A stretch of 20,669 nt of DNA, taken from assembly GCA_021777685.1 (NCBI GenBank), contig JAJYDH010000045.1, positions 1-20,669 of the forward strand, written 5' to 3'. This stretch comes from Planctomycetota bacterium (GTDB lineage: Bacteria > Planctomycetota > Planctomycetia > Isosphaerales > Isosphaeraceae). The stretch's first letter is position 1. Every line of letters begins with the position of its first letter. The translations under genes were made by a program, and so were the position numbers. The notes beneath the pieces were generated by a model. The model saw only the letters and a program-made list of their open reading frames with translations, had not been told where the DNA came from and did not search any database. Positions 13,004-20,669 of this stretch are shown in pieces.

Positions 13004-15112
13004 ATGGGCAAGCGATGGCGAATGGCGTGGGCGCTGGTACTCCTCGCCGCCCCATCCTGGGCGAGGGCCGACGAGCCGCCTCTGGCGGAGTATTTCCGCG
13101 TCGAGACGGCCCGGCTCAAGGCCCGGCCGCTGGCGGGCCACGACTCGGCCGGGTCGTGGACGGCGGCCCGGCCCGAGCTGCAACGCCGGCTCCGCGAGAT
13201 GCTCGGGCTCGACCCGATGCCCGCTCGCGGGGACCTCCACGCCCGGATCACCGGCACGGTCGAGCGGCCCGACTTCGTCGTCGAGAAGCTGCTGTTCCAG
13301 TCGAGCCCCGGCCTCTACGTCACGGCCAACCTCTACCGCCCGAAGGTGGTCGAGGGGCGACTGCCGGCGATCCTCTACGTCTGCGGCCACGCCAAGGTCG
13401 AGAAGGACGGCGTCATCTACGGCTGCAAGGCCCACTACCAGCATCACGCCGCCTGGTTCGCCGCCAACGGCTACGTCTGCCTGGTGCTCGACACCCTCCA
13501 GCTCGGCGAGCTGCCCGGCCTCCACCACGGGACGGCCCGCGAGGGGATGTGGTGGTGGCAGTCGCGCGGGTACACCCCGGCCGGGGTCGAGGCCTGGAAC
13601 GCGGTCCGGGGGATCGACTACCTCGTCTCCCGCCCCGAGGTCGACCCGAGCCGGATCGGCGTGACCGGCCGGTCGGGCGGAGGGGCGACTTCGTGGTGGG
13701 TCGGCGCCATCGACGACCGGGTCGCGGCCGTCGCCCCCGTGGCCGGGATCACCGACCTGGAGGACCACGTCGTCGACGGCGTGGTCGAGGGGCATTGCGA
13801 CTGCATGTATTTCATCAACACCCACCGCTGGGACTTCCCGACCGTCGCCGCCCTGGTCGCCCCGAAGCCGCTGTTCGTCGTGAACACCGACCACGACCCG
13901 ATCTTCCCCGAGGACGGCGTCCGGCGGATCTTCGCCCAGCTCGAGAAGGTCTACGGCTGGTTCGAGGCCCGCGACCGCCTGGACCTCCTGATCGGGAAGG
14001 GGGGGCACGTCGACACGCCCGAGATCCGCCACCCGACGTTCGCGTTCTTCGAGCGTTATCTCAAGGGCAAGACGGTGGACCCCGCCACGATCGACGAGCC
14101 CGATCGCAAGATCCCGTTCGAAGACCTGAAGGTCCTCAAGCCCGGCGAGATCCCGCCCTACGTCCGGAACGGCACGATCCACGAGACGTTCGTCGAGGCC
14201 GCCCCGACGCCGAGGCCGATCGACGCCAAGGCCTGGGGAGGGGTCAGGGAGGATTGGCTTCGCGAGGTCGATTCGCGAGCCTCCGGCGACGAGCCCGGAC
14301 CATTCGACGAGAATCTCGTGGCCCGGTTCCCGCACGAGGGGGCCGACCACGCCTCGCGCGACTTCACCTCGGAGGCCGGAGTCCGGGTTCGGCTCTGGTC
14401 GATCGTCGGCGAGGGCGACGTCGAAGGCCGCCGGACGCTGCGGGTCGTCGTGCTCGACCAGGCGGCCTGGGAGGGCGGGCTGGGCGACTTCCTGGGGGAG
14501 ATCGACGACCGCCGCGTCGCGCCGGTCGAACGCCTGAAGGAGCCCTGGCGAGGGCTCGTCGGGCGACGGACCGGGCCGCTCCTGTTCGTGGCCCCGAGGG
14601 GAGTCGGGCCGTCGGCCTGGCCGGCGAGCAAGGATGTGCAGGTCCGCCGACGCTTCGCCCTGCTCGGTCAGACCCTCGACGGCAGGCGGGTGTTCGACGT
14701 CCTCCGGGCGGTCGAGCTGTTCCGGGCGGAGGGCGACCCGCGCGAGAAGCCCGCGGAGTCGGATCGGCCATCCGCCTACGCCAGCCCGCGACGGCCCCGC
14801 CGGCCCGCCATGCCCGCGAATTTCACCGCGGCGGGCCGGGCCGCGCCCGTGGCCCTGCTGGCGGCCTTGCTGTCGAAGGAGGAACAACTCTCGGTCACAT
14901 TGTTCGACCCCCCGACGACCTGGCGGGACGGCCCGGCCTTCCTCGGGATCGACCGGGTGATGGGGCTGCCCCAGGCCGTCGCGTTGATCCACCCTCGCCC
15001 CTTGACGCTGATCGGGACGCCCCGCGAGTCGTGGTCCTGGGCGGAGGATCTGGCCGGGAGGCTGGAACCTCGCCGCCCCTGGCCGACCTTTCGCGACCGG
15101 CCGGGGCCGTGA
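13004..15112 (+). CDS. Secreted alpha/beta hydrolase (acetyl-xylan-esterase-like), tandem domain
   Basis: A 702-residue exported protein with a Sec signal peptide (MGKRWRMAWALVLLAAPSWARA, residues 1-22). The first half (about 25-355) is an alpha/beta hydrolase of the kind often annotated as acetyl xylan esterase or dienelactone-hydrolase-like. It shows PAILYVCGHAK (121-131), the nucleophile elbow GVTGRSGGGATSWW with Ser224, the acidic NTDHDPIFPEDG (294-305) and the histidine in GKGGHVDTPE (His335), so a full Ser-Asp-His triad is visible. The second half (about 370-702) again looks like hydrolase-fold sequence (RTLRVVVLDQ, LLFVAPRG, AVALIHPRPLTLIG), but the elbow position reads AGRAAPVALLAAL with no serine, suggesting a non-catalytic copy. 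GGAGG (12990-12994) sits nine bases before the ATG at 13004, which decides the start over the longer frame from 12830. Likely role: deacetylation or ester cleavage of plant or algal polysaccharide outside the cytoplasm (inference). Confidence 0.85.
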   Translation: MGKRWRMAWALVLLAAPSWARADEPPLAEYFRVETARLKARPLAGHDSAGSWTAARPELQRRLREMLGLDPMPARGDLHARITGTVERPDFVVEKLLFQSSPGLYVTANLYRPKVVEGRLPAILYVCGHAKVEKDGVIYGCKAHYQHHAAWFAANGYVCLVLDTLQLGELPGLHHGTAREGMWWWQSRGYTPAGVEAWNAVRGIDYLVSRPEVDPSRIGVTGRSGGGATSWWVGAIDDRVAAVAPVAGITDLEDHVVDGVVEGHCDCMYFINTHRWDFPTVAALVAPKPLFVVNTDHDPIFPEDGVRRIFAQLEKVYGWFEARDRLDLLIGKGGHVDTPEIRHPTFAFFERYLKGKTVDPATIDEPDRKIPFEDLKVLKPGEIPPYVRNGTIHETFVEAAPTPRPIDAKAWGGVREDWLREVDSRASGDEPGPFDENLVARFPHEGADHASRDFTSEAGVRVRLWSIVGEGDVEGRRTLRVVVLDQAAWEGGLGDFLGEIDDRRVAPVERLKEPWRGLVGRRTGPLLFVAPRGVGPSAWPASKDVQVRRRFALLGQTLDGRRVFDVLRAVELFRAEGDPREKPAESDRPSAYASPRRPRRPAMPANFTAAGRAAPVALLAALLSKEEQLSVTLFDPPTTWRDGPAFLGIDRVMGLPQAVALIHPRPLTLIGTPRESWSWAEDLAGRLEPRRPWPTFRDRPGP

Positions 15113-15253
15113 GGGCAGGGCGGGTTATGCGTCCGGATTCGCCCCGGTCATCCCCCGCGATTTCTTCATGGAAATCTGGACCCGGGGCGACTTGCGCGTC
15201 ACAATCCTCCATCATTGGTTGAACGGAATCGTCTCCAACCCGGCGGTGCCGCG

Positions 15254-18200
15254 ATGCTCCACTCATTCGCCTGCCCGGGCTGCGGAAAAGAGTACGAGCT
15301 GCCCTGGTCGATGGTGGGGAAGAAGGCCCGCTGCAAGGGGTGCCGCGAGGAGTTCACGATCCCGCCGCCGGTCGAGCCGAGCGACCCCCGGACCATGATG
15401 GCGATCCCCATCCGCCCGCGCGTGATCGAGCCGCCGCCGATCTCGTTCCCGGTCCTCAACGCCCCGCCCAGATCATCCATCCCACCCCCCTCGCGAGAGG
15501 ACGCCCCCGAGCCGCCCCGGCCGAGGCAGTCTCCGAGCCGCCCCGCGCCCGCCCCGAGCCGCCCGGGACCGGTCATCCCCCGGGCCGTCCGCCGGCCCGA
15601 GCCGCCGCCTCCCCCACCTCGCCCGGCCCGGCCGAGCTGGCTCATCCCGGCGATCGCCGGGGGGGGCCTGGCGGCGATCCTGGCGCTGAACGTCGGCCTG
15701 TTCTTCCTGTTCGGCCCGAAGGCCGACCTGGCGGAACGCATCGAGCCCGGGCCCGGGCGCGTCGAGGCCGTCGCCCCCGCCCCGGCCCCGGCCGACGTCG
15801 CCCCGGCCCCGGCCCTGGGAGAGATCGCGAAGCCCGTCGTTCCGGCCGCCCCGCCCGGGCCGATCGTCCCGCCCAAAGCCGCCGAGCCGGCGAGGAAGCC
15901 GGTCGTCCCGGCCGCCCCTCCCGAGGAGACGGTCCCCGACGGGCCGATGAGCACGGCCGACATCGTCGCGAAGTACGAGCCCTCGGTCGCTCTGATCAAG
16001 GGAAAGAAGGGGAGCGGCACGGGGTTCGTCGCCCGCGCCGGGATCGTCGCGACCAACGCCCACGTCATCGACGGCGAGCGGATGAAGGACGTCGAGGTCC
16101 GGTTCCCCTCGGCCGAGGAGACGAAGCAAGGCCCGTACGCCGCACGGCTCCTCTTCCAGGACAGGGAGCGCGACCTGGCCCTGCTCGGCGTCGTCTGCGA
16201 CCTGCCGCCGGTCCGCGTGGCCGAGGCGTACAGGTTCCGCAAGGGGGAGGACGTGACGGTCATCGGCAACCCCGGCGTCGGCGGGCAGTTGATCCTGGAG
16301 AACGCCATCAGCCGGGGGATCGTCAGCTCGATGACGAAGCTCAACCAGCAGTCGTTCATCCAGCTCGGCATCGCCATCAACCCGGGCAACTCCGGCGGCC
16401 CCGTCTTCGACCCCAGGGGGCGGGTGATCGGCATCGTCACCCTGAAGACCACCAAACAGGAGGGCCTGGCCTTCGCCATCCCGGCCGAGGATCTCCGCTC
16501 GGCCCTGGATGTCGCCCAGGCCACCGCAAGCAGTCAGCCGACCGACCCGTCCCAGCCGGGCGCCCTGGCCGCCTCCGTCAGCAACGCCCCGACGCTCGTC
16601 TACGCCTGGAAGCCGGGCCAGACCTACGCCTATTCGTTCGAGATCGAGCTGGGCGACGGCTCGCCCGGCGTCGCCCTCAAGGGGGCGAGCATCTACCGGG
16701 TCAAGGCGGTCGACGCCGACGGGATCACCCTGGGCCATCACGGCTGGGTCGTCACCACCCGGAAGGGGAAGGACGGCAAGGTCCCCCCCGGCGGGGTCAG
16801 CGGGCCGACCGCGACGAAGGAGGTCGAGCTGAAGATCGACCCCCAGGGGAACGTCCTCAAGGCGTCGGGCGCGGCCCAGTTGCCGCTCCTGGGCGACCTC
16901 TCGATGCTCATCATCGAGCCCTTCCCCGACGAGCCCCGCGCCGCCTGGGACGACTCGAAGACGATCACGCTCCAGGAGATCCAGCAGACCCCCGGCGAGG
17001 CCGGCGTCGGGCCGAGGCTCGGCCGGCCGGGCGCCGACAGCCTGCCCACCGGCCCGCGCTCCCGGCTCGGCTCGCGGCCCGGGAGCCCCAGCTCCCGCCT
17101 CCGGAGCCGCCAGCCCCAGCCGCAGCCCCGGGCCCAGCCCCGGCCGCAGGTCACGGTGACGGTCACGAGCCGCGAGGCCGGCGAGGAGACCGCCTACACC
17201 CTCGGCGAGGTCCAGGGGGACAGGGTCCCGATCCGCAAGGATTACGAGCTGGCCACCAAGGAGACCGTGGGGGACGAGCCCCGCCTGAAGATGACCGGCG
17301 AGGGGACCATCTCGTTCGACATCAAGGCCGGCATCCCCCTGGCGATGGACTACAAGGTCGAGGTCATCGAGATCTCGGGCAACACCCGGCTCCGGCTCCC
17401 GATCGCGGTCTCGTGCAGGCTCCTGGAGGGGAAGGACCGGGAGAAGGCGCTCCGGCCGCCCGCCCAGGCCCCCTCGGCGATGAACCCGATCGAGGCCGGC
17501 GACCTGAACAAGCTCCTCGCCGACCTCAAGTCGCCCGACACCGGCCGGCGCCGGGCCGCCTGCCAGGCCCTGTTCAACGCCGCCCCGATCGAGGGGCGCC
17601 GGGCCGACGTCGCCCGGGCGATCGAGCGGCTGGTGCCGGACAGGGACATGGGCCTCCGGGGCGACGCCGTCAGGGCGCTCGGCGTCTGGGGCGACGCCCG
17701 GAGCGCCGACACGATCATCGAGACCCTCCGCGACGAGTCCTTCGGCGTCCGCGACGAGCTGTTCGAGGCCCTGAGCCGCCTCTCGCCCACCGAGAAGGCC
17801 GCCGAGGCCGTCGTCCCCTGGCTCGCGAAGGAGAACGGCCGCGCCGCGAAGGCCCTCCGCGCGATCGGGCCGCCGGCCGAAGGCCCGCTGATCCGCCAGG
17901 TCGAGGCCGGGACCGACCTCAAGCTCAGGACCGAGGCCTGCCGGCTCCTCAAGGATGTCGGGACCTCGCAAAGCGTCCCCGCCCTGGAGCGGCTCGCCGG
18001 CCAGAAGCAGGACGGCGAGGTCGGCCGGGACGCCGAGGAGGCCGTCAAGAACATCGCCCGCCGCTGGCCCGGCGACGACGAGTGGACGGCCCTCCTCGGC
18101 CAGGCCCGGTCGCCCGACGGCGGCAAGAGGCGCGAGGCGGCCGATCGGATCTCCAAGGCCGAGCCGGTCGAAGCCCGCCGGGGCGAGGTCGCCCGCATCC

Positions 18201-19216
18201 TGGAGGCGCTCGCCGGAGACGTCGACGGCGGCACGCAGTCGATGGCCTTCCGGGCCCTCGGCACCTGGGGCGACGAGCGGTCGAGGGCGATCCTGATCGG
18301 CCGCCTGGCCGACCCCGACCTCCGCCCCGTCCGCGAGGCGATGGAGGCCCTGGGCAAGCTCGGGCCCGACGAGCAGGCCGCCCGCGCCATCGCCTCCCGG
18401 GCCTCGAAGGATCGGCGGATCGCGGTCGAGGCCCTCACCAGCATGGGGCCCGTCGCCGAGGACGCGGCCCTCCTGGCGCTCAACGACGCCGGCAGGGACG
18501 TCTTCCTCCGCAACGACCTGATCCGGCTCCTCGGCAAGATCGGCACCGACGCCAGCCTCCCGGCGCTCCGCGAGGCGGCCGGCAAGCGCGACGGCGGCGA
18601 GGCCCAGAAGGCCCTGAAGGAGGTCGAGGCCCGGACGAAAGGCCCCGACGCCCTGGCCCTCCTGCCCGAGCTGAAATCCGCCGACGGCAACCGCCGACGC
18701 GACGCCCTCCGGGCGATCGCGAGCCTCCCCCGCGACGCCGCGAAGGCCCCCCAGGCCGCCCGGGCGCTCGACCCGTTGTGGGACATCGACGACGGCTCGA
18801 TGAAGAAGCCCCTGCGCGAGGCCGTCGTCCGATGGGGCGACGACCGGAGCGCCGACGCCCTGGCCGAGCGGCTGGCCCGCCCCGACTTCAGGCAGTGGGA
18901 AGAGGCCCTGACGGCCCTCGCCGGGCTCAGGCCCGACGCCCGGACCGCCGGACTGCTCGCCGCCCGGCTCGGCCAGAACCAGGGCGTGGTCATCGCCGCC
19001 GCGAGCACCATGCCCTTCGAGGCCGAGCGCCCCCTGCTGGCGATCGCGAAGAATGAGGGCGACCCCAAGGCCCGGGCCGACGCCTGCCGGGCGCTCGGGG
19101 CCATCGGCACCCGGGCCTCCCTTCCCGACCTGCAGGCCCTCGCCGGCCGCGCCGGGGACGCCCAGCTCGCCCGCGAGGCCGACGACGCCCTCAAGGCGAT
19201 CGCCTCGCGGCAGTGA
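15254..19216 (+). CDS. Zinc-ribbon/membrane S1C trypsin-like protease with HEAT repeats
   Basis: A 1320-residue mosaic protein. In order: an N-terminal zinc ribbon (CPGC 7-10, CKGC 27-30) of the kind common at the start of planctomycete membrane proteins; a long Pro-rich linker (38-127); one membrane helix (about 129-153, LIPAIAGGGLAAILALNVGL); a second Pro/Ala linker; and a trypsin-like S1C (DegP-type) protease domain (about 232-420) with a complete triad: His270 in ATNAHV, Asp307 in ERDLALL and Ser380 in NPGNSGGP. There is no PDZ domain. A beta-rich region (445-735) with an Arg/Pro/Gln-rich insert (585-632) follows, then alpha-helical HEAT-like repeats to the end (750-1320). The ribbon should be cytoplasmic and the protease extracytoplasmic. 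The frame opens at a TTG at 15215, but the ATG at 15254 directly precedes the ribbon. Likely a quality-control or regulated protease with a protein-binding scaffold; the target is unknown. Confidence 0.9.
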   Translation: MLHSFACPGCGKEYELPWSMVGKKARCKGCREEFTIPPPVEPSDPRTMMAIPIRPRVIEPPPISFPVLNAPPRSSIPPPSREDAPEPPRPRQSPSRPAPAPSRPGPVIPRAVRRPEPPPPPPRPARPSWLIPAIAGGGLAAILALNVGLFFLFGPKADLAERIEPGPGRVEAVAPAPAPADVAPAPALGEIAKPVVPAAPPGPIVPPKAAEPARKPVVPAAPPEETVPDGPMSTADIVAKYEPSVALIKGKKGSGTGFVARAGIVATNAHVIDGERMKDVEVRFPSAEETKQGPYAARLLFQDRERDLALLGVVCDLPPVRVAEAYRFRKGEDVTVIGNPGVGGQLILENAISRGIVSSMTKLNQQSFIQLGIAINPGNSGGPVFDPRGRVIGIVTLKTTKQEGLAFAIPAEDLRSALDVAQATASSQPTDPSQPGALAASVSNAPTLVYAWKPGQTYAYSFEIELGDGSPGVALKGASIYRVKAVDADGITLGHHGWVVTTRKGKDGKVPPGGVSGPTATKEVELKIDPQGNVLKASGAAQLPLLGDLSMLIIEPFPDEPRAAWDDSKTITLQEIQQTPGEAGVGPRLGRPGADSLPTGPRSRLGSRPGSPSSRLRSRQPQPQPRAQPRPQVTVTVTSREAGEETAYTLGEVQGDRVPIRKDYELATKETVGDEPRLKMTGEGTISFDIKAGIPLAMDYKVEVIEISGNTRLRLPIAVSCRLLEGKDREKALRPPAQAPSAMNPIEAGDLNKLLADLKSPDTGRRRAACQALFNAAPIEGRRADVARAIERLVPDRDMGLRGDAVRALGVWGDARSADTIIETLRDESFGVRDELFEALSRLSPTEKAAEAVVPWLAKENGRAAKALRAIGPPAEGPLIRQVEAGTDLKLRTEACRLLKDVGTSQSVPALERLAGQKQDGEVGRDAEEAVKNIARRWPGDDEWTALLGQARSPDGGKRREAADRISKAEPVEARRGEVARILEALAGDVDGGTQSMAFRALGTWGDERSRAILIGRLADPDLRPVREAMEALGKLGPDEQAARAIASRASKDRRIAVEALTSMGPVAEDAALLALNDAGRDVFLRNDLIRLLGKIGTDASLPALREAAGKRDGGEAQKALKEVEARTKGPDALALLPELKSADGNRRRDALRAIASLPRDAAKAPQAARALDPLWDIDDGSMKKPLREAVVRWGDDRSADALAERLARPDFRQWEEALTALAGLRPDARTAGLLAARLGQNQGVVIAAASTMPFEAERPLLAIAKNEGDPKARADACRALGAIGTRASLPDLQALAGRAGDAQLAREADDALKAIASRQ

Positions 19217-19250
19217 CCGAAGATCTGTCGATTCCAGTTCTCGAAGATAT

Positions 19251-19327
19251 GTAGGATGGTGCCGAGCCTCGGGCGAGGCCCACCAGCGATGCGTGGTGGG
19301 GCTCGCCCGAGGCTCGACCCACCCTAC
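19251..19327. repeat. Palindromic GC-rich repeat, copy 2 (complete)
   Basis: The left arm 19251-19285 and right arm 19294-19327 are near-perfect inverted copies (three substitutions and about one indel) around an eight-base loop. The right arm repeats bases 26-59 of the window. It fills the gap between the convergent protease and glucose-6-phosphate dehydrogenase genes, so it could act as a bidirectional terminator, though it lacks a T-tract. The flanking bases show no target-site duplication that I can identify. Confidence 0.8.
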
Positions 19328-19343
19328 TCATCATCTCTCGCGT

Positions 19344-20669
19344 TCAGAACGACCCCTCCGGCAGGTTGTACCGCTTCCTCGCCTGCTCGCGGAGCGTGTC
19401 GGCGAAGTGCGGGTGGTCGCGGACGACGCGGTCGAACTCGGCCTTCTCCAGGACGAACAGGTTGCAGGAGGAGGCGGCGCGGATGTTGGCGGACCGGGGC
19501 GCGGACATCAGCAGGCTCATCTCGCCGAAGTATTCCCCCTCGCCGAGGGTCGTGATCGACTTGCCGGCGGCGTCGAAGACCTCGACCGACCCCCGGACGA
19601 TGAAGTACATCTGCTTCCCGGTCTCGCCGATCCGGATGATGTCCTCGCCGGCCTCGTAGAAGACCGGCCGGAGCATCATCGCCATCTTGTGCAGGCAGAC
19701 CGGGTCGGCCGACTGGAACAGGGGAATCCGGGCGAGGATGTCGCGGTTGACGATCTCCATCCAGCGCCGGCCGCTCCGCTCCATCAGGTCGAATGCGGCG
19801 GGGGGGCCCCACGAGCCGGCGGGGTAGACCGAGTCCTCGCCCATCGGCAGGCTCGCCCAGGTGTCGAGCATCGGCTGGGCGACCCGCCAGGCGGTCTCGA
19901 CCAGGTCGGTCCGGGAGAACAGGGTCGCGTCGCCGATCATGCAGTTGTACAGCAGGACCTCGTACCCGGTCCCCCGGCTCGCCTCGAAGGAGTCGCTGTA
20001 GTTGAACCGCATGTTCACCGGCTGGAGGCTCATCGACGGGCCGGGCGTCTTGGCCTCGAACCGGATCTCGATGGCCTGGTCGGGCTGGATGTGGAACAGC
20101 AGGGTGTTCGACTCCAGGTTGCCGACCGGCGTGCCCCGGAAGATCACCTCGGGGGCCTTCTTGAACTGGACGACGATCTCGGTCCCCCGCTTCCACAGGG
20201 CCTTGCCCGACCGGAGGAAGACGGGGACGCCCTCCCATCGCCAGTTGTCGATGAAGAATTCGGCGGCGGCGAAGGTCTCGGTCCGCGACTCGGGGTTGAC
20301 CGAGGGCTCCTGGCGGTAGCCGACGGTCGGAGAGCCGTCGGGCTTCTTGCCCGGCCCGTACTGGCCCCTCGCGGTGTGCTGCAGGACCTCGTCGCGGGTC
20401 ATCACCCGGACGGCGTCCAGGAGCTTGGCCTTCTCGTTGCGGATCGCGTCGGGCTTGAACGACGAGGGGGGCTCCATGCACAGATAGGCGAGCATCTGGA
20501 ACATGTGGTTTTGCATCATGTCCCGGAGCACGCCCGACGTGTCGTAGTACCCGCCCCGGCCCTCGACGCCGACGGTCTCGGCCACGCTGAACTGGATGTG
20601 GTCGATGTGGTTCTTGTTCCAGAGCGGCTCGAAGATGCCGTTGGAGAAGCGTAACGCCAGGATGGTCTG
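19344..20669 (-). CDS. zwf: Glucose-6-phosphate dehydrogenase fused to a cNMP-binding domain (5' end outside window)
   Basis: The last 441 residues of a fusion enzyme; the frame is open through the right edge and the start is not visible. Visible residues 1-306 are the C-terminal two thirds of glucose-6-phosphate dehydrogenase, which oxidises glucose 6-phosphate to 6-phosphogluconolactone with NAD(P)+. Signatures include LALRFSNGIFEPLWN, IDHIQFSVAETVGVEGRGGY, RDMMQNH with the catalytic-type histidine, VFLRSGKALWKRGTEIVVQF, and the usual enzyme end YPAGSWGPPAAFDLM near 282-296. Without a stop the chain runs into a cyclic-nucleotide-binding domain (about 310-426; DNA 19392-19742): ILARIPLFQSAD, YEAGEDIIRIGETGKQMYFI, RGSVEVF and the phosphate-binding cassette GEYFGEMSLLMSAPRSANIR with its Glu and Arg in place. 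The NADP-binding N-terminus lies beyond the window. cAMP, cGMP or another ligand may regulate the enzyme; this is inferred from domain content. Confidence 0.93.
   Translation of the reverse strand, partial: QTILALRFSNGIFEPLWNKNHIDHIQFSVAETVGVEGRGGYYDTSGVLRDMMQNHMFQMLAYLCMEPPSSFKPDAIRNEKAKLLDAVRVMTRDEVLQHTARGQYGPGKKPDGSPTVGYRQEPSVNPESRTETFAAAEFFIDNWRWEGVPVFLRSGKALWKRGTEIVVQFKKAPEVIFRGTPVGNLESNTLLFHIQPDQAIEIRFEAKTPGPSMSLQPVNMRFNYSDSFEASRGTGYEVLLYNCMIGDATLFSRTDLVETAWRVAQPMLDTWASLPMGEDSVYPAGSWGPPAAFDLMERSGRRWMEIVNRDILARIPLFQSADPVCLHKMAMMLRPVFYEAGEDIIRIGETGKQMYFIVRGSVEVFDAAGKSITTLGEGEYFGEMSLLMSAPRSANIRAASSCNLFVLEKAEFDRVVRDHPHFADTLREQARKRYNLPEGSF

Noticed and set aside
15473..17971. An 832-codon minus-strand frame
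   Set aside because: Antisense to the protease gene, with a composition-driven sequence. The plus-strand protein has a full catalytic triad and domains.
19053..20654. A 533-codon plus-strand frame at the right end
   Set aside because: It overlaps the well-supported glucose-6-phosphate dehydrogenase fusion in antisense and has no recognisable motif.

Overview
The window looks like a chromosomal segment of a high-GC planctomycete, most likely an Isosphaeraceae-type organism (inference). The signs are very GC-rich coding DNA, a Tat-exported DUF1501 protein, a PEP-CTERM surface protein, a zinc-ribbon/trypsin/HEAT giant, the NRANALKSTGPKTEAGK-type hypothetical family, and short GC-rich palindromic repeats between genes. 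I saw no tRNA, rRNA, CRISPR, transposase or phage gene. Twelve complete protein genes and one gene cut by the right edge are supported.

Left part (1-5744): a LacD-like class I aldolase (minus strand) is divergent from an EcsC-family protein (plus), with back-to-back promoter-like sequences between them. A convergent junction filled with palindromic repeats follows. Then come a small proline-rich hypothetical and a membrane-anchored FKBP-type prolyl isomerase (both minus), which are divergent from a Tat-exported DUF1501 protein (plus).

Middle part (5862-12831): six genes in a row on the minus strand. In transcription order they are a PAS sensor histidine kinase, a DxRD-type glycosyltransferase, a DUF642/PEP-CTERM protein, an NAD-dependent epimerase/dehydratase, a second putative glycosyltransferase (ATGA overlap with the epimerase gene) and an FkbM-type methyltransferase. 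The last three form a tight operon. Together they suggest synthesis and modification of a surface glycan, perhaps attached to or associated with exported PEP-CTERM proteins. The pathway is inferred, not demonstrated. An AT-rich island of about 130 bp lies upstream of the PEP-CTERM gene.

Right part (13004-20669): a secreted alpha/beta hydrolase (acetyl-xylan-esterase-like) whose C-terminal half looks like a second hydrolase fold without a nucleophile. Next is a 1320-residue zinc-ribbon/membrane/S1C protease whose C-terminus consists of three ~190-residue HEAT super-repeats. Last, convergent to it, is a glucose-6-phosphate dehydrogenase fused in frame to a C-terminal cyclic-nucleotide-binding domain, truncated at its N-terminus by the window edge.

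The most notable item is the Zwf-cNMP-binding fusion, which suggests a direct second-messenger (or other ligand) input into the oxidative pentose phosphate pathway. The second theme is repeat architecture: all three convergent gene junctions, and the 3' flank of the aldolase gene, carry palindromic or family-type short repeats.
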